Shown: positions 52,868 through 63,556, numbered from the stretch's first letter. The stretch is DNA of 64,000 bases from JAHEEL01 sp963700375 (GCA_963700375.1 CAVOXF010000003.1:372001-436000); one strand, 5' to 3'. Program-made: numbers and translations. The notes: a model not told the origin generated them from the sequence alone.

Positions 52868-54301
52868 ATGGAACGTTTCACAAACCGCCGCTCCGAGTTC
52901 GCCGCCGCCCTCGACGGAGGGCTTGCCGTGGTTCCCGCCGCCAACGAGGTCGCGCGCAACGACGATGTCACCTACGAGTTCCGGCAGTCATCGGACTTCT
53001 ACTTCCTCACGGGTTTCGATGAACCGGACGCGATCGCGCTCTTCGATCCCGACCACGAGAAGCCGTACGTCCTCTTCGTCCGTCCGCGCGACCCGGAGAT
53101 GGAGGCCTGGAACGGGAGGCGCGCCGGCGTTGACGGGGCGATCGCCCAGTACGGAGCCGATGCCGCCTATCCCATCTCCGACTTCGACAAGGTGTTGCGG
53201 GACCGGCTCAGGGGTCGAGGGACACTGTGGTACGCCGTTGGCTCCCCGATCGATAGCCGTGTCCTTGAAGCCCTCAAGCAGGCACGCGGCCTGCGAGCGC
53301 GAACCGGGATCACCGTTCCCTCGTCGATCACCGACCCGTCGACGATTCTGGATGAGATGCGGCTCATCAAATCGCCGGAAGAGATCGTGGCCTTGCGTTC
53401 GGCCTGCAGGATCTCAGCCGCCGGACACGTCGAAGCGATCCGGTTCGCTGCTCCGGGTCGCGCGGAACACGATGTGCAGGCGATGATGGAGTACATGTTC
53501 CGTTCGTGCGGGGCCGTTCGCGAGGGCTACCCGTCGATCGTGGCATCGGGCGACAACGCCTGCATCCTCCACTACACCGAAAACAACCGCCTGATGAAGG
53601 ACGGTGACCTCCTCCTGATCGACGCGGCAGCCGAGATCGGCTACCTCGCCGCCGACATCACCAGGACGTTCCCGGTGAACGGTACGTTCACGGCGCCCCA
53701 GCGTGCCATCTACGACGTAGTTCTGACCGCTCAAGAGGCCGTGATCGAGGCTTGTAGGCCGGGTCTTCCCTTCACCGAGATGCACGACATCGCCGTTCGG
53801 GTCCTCACCGAGGGAATGGTGGAGCTCGGATTGCTCCCCGGACCGGTCGAGGACGCCATCGCCTACGGCTGGTACCGGGAGTTCTACTTCCACGGGACCG
53901 GCCACTGGCTCGGATTGGATGTCCACGACTCGGGTACCTATCGGATCGACGGCGTCGGACGCCCGCTCGCTCCCGGCATGGCTTTCACCGTCGAACCGGG
54001 TATCTACGTGGCACCGGACAAGACAACCCTCACGCTCTCAAAGGCCCCGTTTGACATCGACGCCGAACGAGACCTCGCCTACGAAGTGGGAGGTGCCGAG
54101 GCCAAGCGGATGGCTGAGGAGCGGAAGGCCCAGGCCGAGTCCGTCTCCCACCACGTGCCGGAGGAGTTCCTCGGGATCGGTGTCCGTATCGAGGACGATC
54201 TGCTCGTCACCGACTCGGGTTGCGAGAACCTCACACGCGACGTGCCGGTTGACCCCGACGAGCTGGAGGCCTTGTGGCGGGTTTCCCGAACCGCGAAGTA
54301 G
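52868..54301 (+). CDS. pepP: Xaa-Pro aminopeptidase (aminopeptidase P)
   Basis: 477 residues with the creatinase-like N-domain and a pita-bread metallopeptidase domain. Metal ligands: Asp residues in LLIDAAAEIGYLAADITRTF, His in FHGTGHWLGLDVHDSGTY, Glu in FTVEPGIYVAPD and Glu in GIGVRIEDDLLVT. It removes N-terminal residues before proline. An insertion of about 40 residues (LTLSKAPFDIDAERDLAYEV...) separates the last two motifs, as in the longer bacterial AMPP proteins. It converges on the coiled-coil gene. Confidence 0.93.
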   Translation: MERFTNRRSEFAAALDGGLAVVPAANEVARNDDVTYEFRQSSDFYFLTGFDEPDAIALFDPDHEKPYVLFVRPRDPEMEAWNGRRAGVDGAIAQYGADAAYPISDFDKVLRDRLRGRGTLWYAVGSPIDSRVLEALKQARGLRARTGITVPSSITDPSTILDEMRLIKSPEEIVALRSACRISAAGHVEAIRFAAPGRAEHDVQAMMEYMFRSCGAVREGYPSIVASGDNACILHYTENNRLMKDGDLLLIDAAAEIGYLAADITRTFPVNGTFTAPQRAIYDVVLTAQEAVIEACRPGLPFTEMHDIAVRVLTEGMVELGLLPGPVEDAIAYGWYREFYFHGTGHWLGLDVHDSGTYRIDGVGRPLAPGMAFTVEPGIYVAPDKTTLTLSKAPFDIDAERDLAYEVGGAEAKRMAEERKAQAESVSHHVPEEFLGIGVRIEDDLLVTDSGCENLTRDVPVDPDELEALWRVSRTAK

Positions 54302-54342
54302 CGATCGGTTGATCGAACCCGGTTTCCACCAGCGGCACGCCG

Positions 54343-57300
54343 CTACGAACCCTTGAGCGACTTCCTGAACGATTCGAGCGACTTGACCACATTGGCCGCG
54401 TCGTCTCCGATGCGGGGGAGCTTTGCCGAGTTGCGTTCGTACCGACTCGCTTGCACGTCGTCGTCCTCTCGCATCTCCTCGGCAACCTTGGGTATGGGCT
54501 TGAAGTCCGCGAAGTCATCCTCGACCGCCTCGGGACGGCCGGTTTCGGATTGCTTCTCCGTCACCGGTTCAGAGGCAACCTCGTCCGGCCACGCCGCTCG
54601 CCGCGGCTCGGCAGACTCTTCAACGGCGGCCGCAGCGGCCTGCGCGGAGGCATATTGCGCCACTTCGACTCGCTCTTCGGCCAGCCGGGCTCGTTCCTGC
54701 TCGATGCGTGCTGCCTGGGCTTCGACCTCTGCCTGGCGCCGCTCGGCGTCGGCCATCAAGGATTCCGAAGCTCGCTTCGCCTCGGCGATGATCTCTTCGG
54801 CCCGGGTGGCCGCTTCGTTGGCGATCTGCTCGGCGTGCTCGTTTGCTGTGCGGAGCGCTTGCTCGGCCTCTTCGCCCACGCTGGCGGCCGAGTCGATGGC
54901 GATACCGGCCGCATCCACCACGGCCGCCCGCTCAGCCAGCTCAGCGTCCCAGCGCTCGATCTCAGCGAGGCGGGAGCGAAGGTCATCCTCGGCAGCATCT
55001 TGTTCGGCGGCCCGACGGTTCAACTCGTCGCGACGCCCGGCCAGTTCGGCCCGGTTCTGCTCGACTTGGTGAATGGTGGCTTCGTATTCGGCCCGTGTGG
55101 CCGCGAGTTGCACGACTTCTGCCTGCAGGCGCTCGATCTCGGCCCGGACCGCGGTCGCTTCGCCCTCAGCGGCGGCTCGAATCCCGACGGCTTCTCGCTG
55201 GGCCTGTTCGACGATCTCGAAGCCCTGACGTTCGGCGTTCGACAGGTCGGAAGCCTGCATGCGGGCGGCCGTGAGGACCCGGTCGGCTTCGTCGCGAAGT
55301 GCGTTCGCCTCGCTACGAATTCGGTTGGCCTCGGCCTCGGCGCCGGCGACCAACTGCTTGGCTTCCCGGCTCTCGAGCTCGGACTCTTCGAGGATCCGTG
55401 CGACTTCCTGCTCTCGCTCTTCGGCTTCCGCGATCCGGGCCACGGCCTCGGAGAGGATCTGCCCGGCGCGACCCTCGGCGTCCGCGAGCTTCTCGGATGC
55501 CTCGGCCTCGACCCCGGATATGATCTCTGCCGCCTTGCCTTCGGCGTCCTGGAGAATCTTGAGCTGCTCTTCGTACTCGTGACGGACGGTAGCCGCCTTC
55601 TCGCGCATCTTCGCAACGTCGTCGCGGGCTCCTGCGGTCATGGACTCGACCGACATACGGGCTTCGGTCAGGAGTTCCTCGGCCTCGGTTCGCAGTCGCC
55701 GCGCGTACTCCTCGGCTGCGGCGCTGGCAGTCTGCGCGTCACCATGAATGGTCTCGGCGACCTCTTCAGCACGTGAGCGGATGGCGGCGGCAGCTTCCTC
55801 AGCCTCGTGGCGGACCAGCTCACACGCTCCGTTCGCCTCACGCACGGTGCGCTCGACCTCATCACGAACCCCCGAACGAATCTCGTCAGCCGCGACCGTG
55901 GCCTCACCACGGAGCCGCTCGGACTCCTCGGCGGCGGCGTTCAATGCCTCCTCCGCCTGACGCGCAGTCTCTTCTGCCTCGGCGGCAATCCTGGCTGCTT
56001 CGGTGCGAACCCGCCCTGCCTCCTCAGCCGCTTCGTGCAACTTGCGCTCGATCTCCTCATCAGCCCGAGCGCGAATCTGATCGGCCTCGGCGGTTGCCTC
56101 GTCACGGAGCCGCTCGGACTCCTCGTAGGCGGCAATCACGGCTTCCTCAGCCTGACGCGCAGTCTCTTCTGCCTCGGCGGCAATCCTGGCTGCTTCGGCG
56201 CGAACCCGCCCTGCCTCCTCAGCCGCTTCGTGCAACTTGCGCTCGATCTCCTCATCAGCCCGAGCGCGAATCTGATCGGCCTCGGCGGTTGCCTCGTCAC
56301 GGAGCCGCTCGGACTCCTCGTAGGCGGCAATCACGGCTTCCTCAGCCTGACGCGCGATCTCGTCAACCGACGCGATTCGCTCTTCGGCGCGCACCTCGGC
56401 AGCTGCGAGAATCGCGTGCTGCTCGCTCGCGGCTTCCCACGACATCTCGGCGTCGGCGAGGATCTGCAGAGCTCGCTGCTGCTCGGTCTCGGCCTCAACG
56501 TACCTCGCCTCGATGCGGCGATACGCCCCGTCGAATAGTTGGGCGGCCTCGGCGTCGGCTCTGGCGAGCGTCGCCGTTGCGTACCCCTCGGCTTCCGCCT
56601 TCACCAACTCGGCCTCACCTCGGAGGGTCTCGGCCGTTGTCTCGGCATCGCGACGCGCCCGGTCTGCTTCCTCTTTGACCCGTATCGCTTCGTCGCGCGC
56701 GGCCGCGCGCACGGACTCGGCTTCTTCGTGGAGCCGACGGGCATCGGAAACGATCTCTTCGGCCTGGGCCTCGGCCGAGTGACGGACTCGCTCCGCCTCG
56801 TCCCGCAGGGTCCGGGCTTCGCTCCTGGCCTCTTCGATGACGGCTGCCGATTCGCGATCGGCCTCGACCCTGACCCGCTCCGCCTCTTCGCGGATGGTCT
56901 GCGCCTCGTCTTCGAATCTCGTCGCCTCGGCACGCAGCTGATCGACGCGCGCTTGTGCCTCGGCGAGCGCCGCACCCGTTCGCTCCTCGGCGGCAACCAC
57001 CTCGGCGAGCCGATGATCCAGTTCGGCCTTCTGATCTTCCAACTCCGCAGCGGCCTGCGCGGCGAGTTCCTCGGCCGCCTCCTGTGCCGCTCGGATCTCG
57101 GAATCAATGTCTGCCCGGCGCTCCAGCGCCTCGTTGATCATCTCTTGCGCTGCGGCCTCGGCGCGCGTCTGCGTTTCCGAACTCTGGGCGAGCGCGGACG
57201 CGAGAATCTCCTGCGCCTCAGCTTCGAGCCGTGCGGCGTGTTCCTCGGCAGCCTGGCGGATCTGGGCTCCGCGCTCGTCGAATCCGGTCAGGATCGACTG

Positions 57301-58788
57301 CATCCGCTCCTCAGCATCAGCGATGAGTTCCCTGGCATCGCGCTGTGCGGTGGAGACCTTTCGCGCCGCTTCGAGCCGGTCCTGATCGGCCTGGTCCCTC
57401 GTGCGCGCAGCGGCCTGCTTGATGGCTCGCGCCGATTCTTCGGATCGGTCCATGAGGCCCTGGGCGCGTTCGCGTGCCGCGGCTTCGATAGCCGCGGCAC
57501 GTTCGACGGCGCTGATCGACTGGTCATCGAGCAAGGCAATCCGGGCCTCGAGATCGCGCTGGAGGTCAACCACCTGCTGTGCTTCGCGTTCGGCGCGCAG
57601 CAGGAGCTCTTCCGCCCTTACCTTGGCTGCGACGAGGATTCGCTCCGCCTCTTGCTCGGCAACAACACGAGCAGCGTCGTCAGCGACTCCGGCGCTCGGC
57701 ACGACAGAGACGTCGGCAGCAGCGGCGGCCGCCTCGGTGAGGATCGCTTCCGCCTGAGCAGCGGCGTTGCTCGCTGCCTCGGCGAGGATCACTCCGGCCC
57801 GCTCGCGAGCTGCCCCGACGATCTCAACAGCCTCGGCCTCGCGTTCGGCTCGGAGACTCTCAACCTCGGCAAGCATCGCCTCCCGATCGGATTCGAGGGT
57901 CCGCATGCGTTCGTCGAATTCGGCCGCTCGGGCTTCGAGATCGACGCCCGCTTCCGCAGCGGTCGCGAGGATCGCATCTGCACGCTCTTGTGCCTCGGCC
58001 AGAATTCGTTCTGCGGCCTCCGCTGCTTCGGCTTCGCGGTTCGGGTCCGGGGCAACAGCCGCGGCCAATTCTTCGGAGAGCCGCTGTACGTCAGCGGTGA
58101 GCCGGTCGCGATCGGCTTCCAGCTCGGCGATCCGAGCCTGCTCGCTCGAACGCTCGGCCGCGAGCAACTGCTCGGCTTCGAGGTGCGCGACGGCAATGAT
58201 CTCTTCGGCCTGGCGCCGGGCATCTTCGATGAGAGCGGCCCCGTCGGCCGAGGTCTGCGCGACCTGGGAATCCAGGCGAACGAGATCGGCCTCCAGCTCC
58301 GCGATGCGTTCATTGTCAGTCGATCGCTCGTGAGCGAACAGAGCCTCGGCTTCGATCTTCGCTGCGGCGACGATCTCGTCAGCCTGCCGCTGCGCTTCTT
58401 CAACGATGGCGGCAGCTTCGGTGTCGGGAGTGGTGGAAGCCGCCATCCGCTCGGCATCACGCTCGATGGCGGCGGCCCGGTCGCGTGCCTCGGCCTCGAT
58501 CTTCGCTGCCTGTTTCCGGGCGCGGCTGAGCACCCGGTCTTTGGCGTCGAAGACGGCAACCATGGCGCTGTCGACCGACTGTCCCTCGGACGATCGGGTC
58601 TTCTCCGCCTCGAACTCGGCTTTCTGCAAACGGGTCTTCGTCTCCTGCGCCCAGTGTTCGAGCTCGCGGAAGTTCGACTCCAGTTCGCGGAGGAAGTCCT
58701 TGACCTCGCGCTTGTCGTAGCCCTTGCGGGTCGTCGAGAACTCGCGGGTGTCAATGGACTCTGGGAGGTTGGGTGCCTTCTCGCTCAC
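54343..58788 (-). CDS. Giant DivIVA-domain coiled-coil protein, Scy-like
   Basis: 1481 residues. An N-terminal DivIVA-like domain (ESIDTREFSTTRKGYDKREV, then KDFLRELESNFRELE) is followed by ~1300 residues of almost unbroken Ala/Glu/Arg coiled coil and a conserved C-terminus (SAKLPRIGDDAANVVKSLES). Size and architecture resemble Streptomyces Scy, a polar-growth scaffold that works with DivIVA and FilP. Residues about 815-944 hold two nearly identical 65-residue repeats encoded by a 195-bp tandem duplication. The GTG start at 58788 is favoured by a GATAAT box 6 nt upstream; the frame is open a further 21 codons. A cytoskeletal role is inferred. Confidence 0.85.
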   Translation of the reverse strand: MSEKAPNLPESIDTREFSTTRKGYDKREVKDFLRELESNFRELEHWAQETKTRLQKAEFEAEKTRSSEGQSVDSAMVAVFDAKDRVLSRARKQAAKIEAEARDRAAAIERDAERMAASTTPDTEAAAIVEEAQRQADEIVAAAKIEAEALFAHERSTDNERIAELEADLVRLDSQVAQTSADGAALIEDARRQAEEIIAVAHLEAEQLLAAERSSEQARIAELEADRDRLTADVQRLSEELAAAVAPDPNREAEAAEAAERILAEAQERADAILATAAEAGVDLEARAAEFDERMRTLESDREAMLAEVESLRAEREAEAVEIVGAARERAGVILAEAASNAAAQAEAILTEAAAAAADVSVVPSAGVADDAARVVAEQEAERILVAAKVRAEELLLRAEREAQQVVDLQRDLEARIALLDDQSISAVERAAAIEAAARERAQGLMDRSEESARAIKQAAARTRDQADQDRLEAARKVSTAQRDARELIADAEERMQSILTGFDERGAQIRQAAEEHAARLEAEAQEILASALAQSSETQTRAEAAAQEMINEALERRADIDSEIRAAQEAAEELAAQAAAELEDQKAELDHRLAEVVAAEERTGAALAEAQARVDQLRAEATRFEDEAQTIREEAERVRVEADRESAAVIEEARSEARTLRDEAERVRHSAEAQAEEIVSDARRLHEEAESVRAAARDEAIRVKEEADRARRDAETTAETLRGEAELVKAEAEGYATATLARADAEAAQLFDGAYRRIEARYVEAETEQQRALQILADAEMSWEAASEQHAILAAAEVRAEERIASVDEIARQAEEAVIAAYEESERLRDEATAEADQIRARADEEIERKLHEAAEEAGRVRAEAARIAAEAEETARQAEEAVIAAYEESERLRDEATAEADQIRARADEEIERKLHEAAEEAGRVRTEAARIAAEAEETARQAEEALNAAAEESERLRGEATVAADEIRSGVRDEVERTVREANGACELVRHEAEEAAAAIRSRAEEVAETIHGDAQTASAAAEEYARRLRTEAEELLTEARMSVESMTAGARDDVAKMREKAATVRHEYEEQLKILQDAEGKAAEIISGVEAEASEKLADAEGRAGQILSEAVARIAEAEEREQEVARILEESELESREAKQLVAGAEAEANRIRSEANALRDEADRVLTAARMQASDLSNAERQGFEIVEQAQREAVGIRAAAEGEATAVRAEIERLQAEVVQLAATRAEYEATIHQVEQNRAELAGRRDELNRRAAEQDAAEDDLRSRLAEIERWDAELAERAAVVDAAGIAIDSAASVGEEAEQALRTANEHAEQIANEAATRAEEIIAEAKRASESLMADAERRQAEVEAQAARIEQERARLAEERVEVAQYASAQAAAAAVEESAEPRRAAWPDEVASEPVTEKQSETGRPEAVEDDFADFKPIPKVAEEMREDDDVQASRYERNSAKLPRIGDDAANVVKSLESFRKSLKGS
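55956..56345 (-). repeat. 195-bp tandem duplication inside the coiled-coil gene
   Basis: Unit 1 (55956-56150) and unit 2 (56151-56345) are identical except for a noticed T/C change (near 56017 and 56212). The period is 195 bp, 65 codons, keeping the frame. A third, diverged unit is recognisable toward lower coordinates. Confidence 0.92.
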
Positions 58789-58794
58789 GTCCGT

Positions 58795-58800
58795 ATTATC
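58795..58800 (-). promoter_or_regulatory. Candidate leaderless -10 box (GATAAT) for the coiled-coil gene
   Basis: GATAAT (5 of 6 to TATAAT) on the minus strand, 6 nt (acggac) before the GTG at 58788; it supports that GTG over upstream starts. Confidence 0.5.
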
Positions 58801-58873
58801 GGCGGCGGGTGCCCCTACCTTGATGCGCAACCTAGTCAGCAACGAACACACCAGTCACCGATCCCGAACATGC

Positions 58874-58903
58874 GAGTGGGGCGGCCCGAAAGCCGCCCCA
58901 CTC
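58874..58903 (-). terminator. Hairpin terminator after pckA
   Basis: A perfect 12-bp stem (58874-58885 with 58892-58903). On the minus strand the loop is TTTCGG, a UUCG-type turn. It lies 18 nt past the pckA stop and before the coiled-coil gene. Confidence 0.8.
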
Positions 58904-58921
58904 AACGATCCAACCGATCGT

Positions 58922-60448
58922 CTAGATGGCGTTGACGATGCTCTCATCGAGGCCCGGGAAGCTCCCTAGGAACTCCCGGCGCTCGGTCTTGAGCCTGCTC
59001 ACGATCGCGTTGTACTCGTCCATGCGCCCCTGACGCTCGTAGAGGCGCCGCGGCTGGAGGATCTCGGGGTCGGGGAAGCCCGGGAGATCAGCCGCTACGT
59101 AGTAGCCAAAGTCGGGATCCTCCTCCCACTCAATCGCACCTTCAACGATGCCCTGGACCACCGCCGACGAATGCTTGATCTTGACCTTCTTCGAACGCTC
59201 CTCGCTGTCATCGCCGCCGACCCGTCCGGTCGACATGAGGTACACCTCGAGGTCCGGCATGGTCTCGAGCAGTTCGAGCAGCCGCCGGCCTTGCAGGGCG
59301 TCGTTGGTGAAGAAGAACGGGTTGGTCCCGGGGACCCGCAGACTCTTCCCCATCTCGGCGGCGCCGCCGGCCGACGTACCCTTCGTCTCACCCAGCATGA
59401 AGTACGCCGCTGCCTGCTCCCGCTTGAGCTTCACCACCGCGGGGATGATGTTCTCGTTGCGGTTGAGCAGCAACAGGTAGTTGACGGGTGGGAGGCCGCT
59501 CGGATTGCGATGCCGGATGTTCGCCAGCGGGAACGTGGAACGCCCGTTGGCGGTGTACGAGTCGTCGAAGAAGTCGACCGACCCATCCGGATCAGTGTGG
59601 GTGTTCTCGAGCCAGGCGTCCGGTCGGGTGGTCCCGCCGTAGATCGTCGGCTCGTCGTCCTCATCGAGACCGAAGGTCTTCGCGAAACATCCGTTCTCGG
59701 ACGAGTACACCTTGCCACCGGGGAACAGTGCGACAAAGTCGTCCTGGACCGGGAGCGAGCCAAGCTGCTGTCGGAACGTCGTCGTCGTCTTTCCGGTGCC
59801 GGAGAGGCCGAGAATCAACGCCACCTTCTCCTCGCCGCCGACGTCCGGGAAGGTCTTCAGGCCGGAGTGGAGCGCCAGACCGCCAGCTTGGTAGACGAGG
59901 AAGTTCCACATCCGGAGCCCGCCCATCTTCGACTCACCGAAGTAGTCGGACCCGAACACGCGGGTGACGTAGTTCTCGTTATCGACAGCGATGAGCCGGT
60001 CATCGGACTTGCCTGGCGCCGGGAGGCCCGGCGTGTAGATGACCGTGAACTCAGGCACATACGCATCGTCCTTGGGGAAGAACAACTGCTGCTGCATAGC
60101 CGGGATGTTCGCCGACGTCTTCTCCATGTAGAGACGACTCGCGGTCCGGAACTCCGGATCGGGACCGATATAGCCCTCGACGAGGATCATGTCCTTGTCC
60201 GCGATATAGGCGTCCTGCTTGGCAGCCCACTCGTCGTACTCGGCACGGGTCATCGCCGGCTTGAAGCTCTCATCGTCGTCGACGAAGAACGTCGACTTCG
60301 ACAAGCGAGCGGTCACCTCAGCCTTGTAGCTGAGGTTCCCGAACTCGGTCTCGATGATGCGAGGCATGTACTCGAGGGTCCACGCCCGCATCTCTTCCTG
60401 CGTCGGATTCTTCGCGACCGACGCCGCATGAGGCAGCTTGATAGCCAT
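58922..60448 (-). CDS. pckA: Phosphoenolpyruvate carboxykinase (ATP)
   Basis: 508 residues of the ATP-dependent family (E. coli PckA is 540). The kinase P-loop LILGLSGTGKTTTTFRQQLG, the ENGCFAKTFGLDEDDEPTIY metal/nucleotide region, and NYLLLLNRNENIIPAVVKL are present. It converts oxaloacetate and ATP to PEP, the entry to gluconeogenesis. The conserved Arg/Lys PEP-site segments are less typical than in E. coli, so a divergent subgroup is likely. A GGGAGGACG site precedes the ATG. fbaB lies 39 nt upstream on the same strand. Confidence 0.9.
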   Translation of the reverse strand: MAIKLPHAASVAKNPTQEEMRAWTLEYMPRIIETEFGNLSYKAEVTARLSKSTFFVDDDESFKPAMTRAEYDEWAAKQDAYIADKDMILVEGYIGPDPEFRTASRLYMEKTSANIPAMQQQLFFPKDDAYVPEFTVIYTPGLPAPGKSDDRLIAVDNENYVTRVFGSDYFGESKMGGLRMWNFLVYQAGGLALHSGLKTFPDVGGEEKVALILGLSGTGKTTTTFRQQLGSLPVQDDFVALFPGGKVYSSENGCFAKTFGLDEDDEPTIYGGTTRPDAWLENTHTDPDGSVDFFDDSYTANGRSTFPLANIRHRNPSGLPPVNYLLLLNRNENIIPAVVKLKREQAAAYFMLGETKGTSAGGAAEMGKSLRVPGTNPFFFTNDALQGRRLLELLETMPDLEVYLMSTGRVGGDDSEERSKKVKIKHSSAVVQGIVEGAIEWEEDPDFGYYVAADLPGFPDPEILQPRRLYERQGRMDEYNAIVSRLKTERREFLGSFPGLDESIVNAI

Positions 60449-60487
60449 CCTTCGTCCTCCCTAAGTTGTGTTGCCTGTCGCCCTCCC

Positions 60488-61537
<1,050 letters not shown>

Positions 61538-61613
61538 CAAGACTCCTTGAGAGGGGGTGTCCCTTTGATTATCGCGGAACCCGGACGCTGACGACAATCG
61601 AACCCCTCACACA

Positions 61614-61733
61614 CGCTGCGAACCCAGGGTTCTGGGCCTTGTATGTGACGCCGTCAGCCCGCGGTTCGGAAACCCCCTCGAACCGCGGGCCCACGGCGCC
61701 AAATGGGATGCGGAGAACCCTGGGTTCGCAGCG
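61614..61733. repeat. 120-bp near-symmetric inverted structure between the phosphohexomutase gene and fbaB
   Basis: Outer arms of 20 bp (61614-61633 and 61714-61733) are perfect inverted copies; each arm itself contains the 13-bp palindrome GAACCC(A/T)GGGTTC. An inner 12-bp perfect stem (61657-61668 with 61679-61690) and a 6-bp stem (61649-61654 with 61693-61698) share the same centre, about 61673.5. The right arm abuts the phosphohexomutase stop codon. It could be a large terminator/attenuator, a REP-like mobile remnant, or paired operator sites whose centres are 95 bp (about nine helical turns) apart. Confidence 0.85.
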
Positions 61734-63428
61734 TCAGAGGCCGAGGAAGTCGACCGCGTCTTGGGCTGCCGCGTTCGCCTTCGCCAGCAACACCTCCTCC
61801 GCCGCCAGCCAGTTGTCGCCGGCGTCGCCGCGGAGGTCCACGTAGATCTTCAATTTCGGCTCCGTGCCGGACGGCCGAATCAGGGCGCGCCCCGCGTCGC
61901 CGAGCGACAGCTCGACGAGCGGTGTCGCAGCGAGGTAGCGCGGACGGTCCTCGGCCCCGCTCCGGTAGTCGGTGACGCCCGTCACCGGCAGTCCGCCAAG
62001 TGTTTGGGGGGTCCGTTCGCTGAGAAGCCGCATCGCTGCCGCGATCTCGTCTGCGCCCTCGGCGCCGGGCCGCACCACACTCTTCTGGGTCGAGACCCAG
62101 AGCCCGTGGCGCCGGTAGAGGTCGGCGAGGCGGTCCCACACGGTCTCACCATTGGCCCGGGCATCCGCGACGAGCGCTGCGAACGCAACCGCAGCCGAGA
62201 TCCCGTCCTTGTCACGGACCGTCTGACCGACGGAGTAGCCGAGCGCCTCTTCATAGCCGAACACATACGACCCGCGGCCCTCCGCTTCGAGGTCGAGCGC
62301 CGCGTTCCAGATCCACTTGAAGCCGGTCAGCGTTCGATCGAACCCTGCCCCGTACTCCTCAGCGATCGAGGCGAGCATCGGCGATGAGACGATGCTGTTG
62401 AACACGAGCGGCCGATCGGCGCCACCGCCGGCCAGCATGTAGTCGGCGAGCAGCACGCCGATCTGGTTGCCGGTGAGTTGCCGGTAGCCGACACCCGGCT
62501 CGGGGATCGAGACCGCGAGGCGGTCGGTATCCGGATCGTTCGCGATCACGAGGTCCGCGTCGATCGACATGGCGAGCTCGTGCGACAGGTCCATCGCTCC
62601 CGGCTCCTCGGGATTCGGGAACGCCACGGTGGGAAAGTGTCCGTCCGGTTCGAACTGGGCAGCGACCGGATGCACCCGGGAGAACCCGAACCGGTCGAGC
62701 GCAGCAACGACGAACTTGCCGCCGACGCCGTGCATCGCGGCGTACACGATGCTGATGTTGCGGTCGCCGATCGTGCCAGGGAGGCTCCCGGCAACGTCGA
62801 ACAGGTAGTCCGCGAACAGGTCCTCGCCGATCGGTTGGGCCGCTGCACCCACGATTTCGGCCCGTGGGACTCCGGAGGCAAAGCCAACCGCGGCGATCGC
62901 CGCTGCGATGTCCGAGTCGGTCGGTGGGATGATCTGCGCACCGTTCTGCGCGTAGACCTTGTATCCGTTGTCGGCCGGCGGATTGTGAGACGCCGTGATC
63001 ACCACGGCCGCAACCGCGCCCAGGTTCAGCGACGCGTACGCGACCAGCGGGGTCGGGGTGGGATCGGCAAAGTAGCGCACATGGAAGCCGGCGGCCACGA
63101 GTACGCCGATCGTGTCGTCCATGAACATCGCCGATGAGAGCCTCGCGTCGCGCCCTACCACGACCGGTCCGGCGTCGGTCCCCGTCGTCGCGAGGAGGTA
63201 GTCGGCGAGGCCCTTGGTCGCCCGAATGACGGTCGCGCGGTTCATCCGGTTCGAACCCGCCTCAACACGCCCGCGCAGGCCGGCGGTTCCAAACTGAAGG
63301 GTCGACCCCATACGCTCCGTGAGTTCGTCGAGATCGCCGGAATCCACAATCCCCTGGAGTTCGGCGCGGGTGATGGGATCGGGGTCGCCCGCAATCCACT
63401 CGGCTGCGGCGGTGGTGAGATCACTCAT
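61734..63428 (-). CDS. Phosphohexomutase (phosphoglucomutase/phosphomannomutase)
   Basis: 564 residues, alpha-D-phosphohexomutase family, near in size to mycobacterial PmmB. The catalytic Ser is in VVITASHNPPADNGYKVY, the metal loop in VIANDPDTDRLAVSIPEP, the sugar-binding loop in VFGYEEALGYSVGQ and the phosphate-binding loop in ALIRPSGTEPKLKIYVD. It interconverts hexose 1- and 6-phosphates. ATG 63428 (MSDLTTAAAEWIAGDP) is supported by TACGAT 7 nt upstream. Substrate preference (glucose, mannose or deoxyribose) cannot be told from sequence alone. Confidence 0.92.
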   Translation of the reverse strand: MSDLTTAAAEWIAGDPDPITRAELQGIVDSGDLDELTERMGSTLQFGTAGLRGRVEAGSNRMNRATVIRATKGLADYLLATTGTDAGPVVVGRDARLSSAMFMDDTIGVLVAAGFHVRYFADPTPTPLVAYASLNLGAVAAVVITASHNPPADNGYKVYAQNGAQIIPPTDSDIAAAIAAVGFASGVPRAEIVGAAAQPIGEDLFADYLFDVAGSLPGTIGDRNISIVYAAMHGVGGKFVVAALDRFGFSRVHPVAAQFEPDGHFPTVAFPNPEEPGAMDLSHELAMSIDADLVIANDPDTDRLAVSIPEPGVGYRQLTGNQIGVLLADYMLAGGGADRPLVFNSIVSSPMLASIAEEYGAGFDRTLTGFKWIWNAALDLEAEGRGSYVFGYEEALGYSVGQTVRDKDGISAAVAFAALVADARANGETVWDRLADLYRRHGLWVSTQKSVVRPGAEGADEIAAAMRLLSERTPQTLGGLPVTGVTDYRSGAEDRPRYLAATPLVELSLGDAGRALIRPSGTEPKLKIYVDLRGDAGDNWLAAEEVLLAKANAAAQDAVDFLGL

Positions 63429-63435
63429 GCACCGA

Positions 63436-63441
63436 ATCGTA
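63436..63441 (-). promoter_or_regulatory. Candidate leaderless -10 box (TACGAT) for the phosphohexomutase
   Basis: TACGAT on the minus strand, 7 nt from the ATG at 63428. Confidence 0.5.
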
Positions 63442-63556
63442 CTGAATCTCGACCGACCGAGCACCCGAACGGTTCATCGTGCGCCGGTCGCGACACCGGG
63501 ACCATTGGCCCGTGGGCGCGGGTCGTCCTCCCCTGCCCCTCACACCGGGCGGTGCG

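Noticed and set aside
55956..56345. CRISPR-like or satellite array
   Set aside because: Only two 195-bp in-frame copies without spacers; it is an internal gene duplication.
56539..58935. 798-codon plus-strand open frame opposite the coiled-coil gene
   Set aside because: Its repeated Gly/Leu/Arg pattern mirrors the Ala/Glu repeats of the real gene on the other strand.
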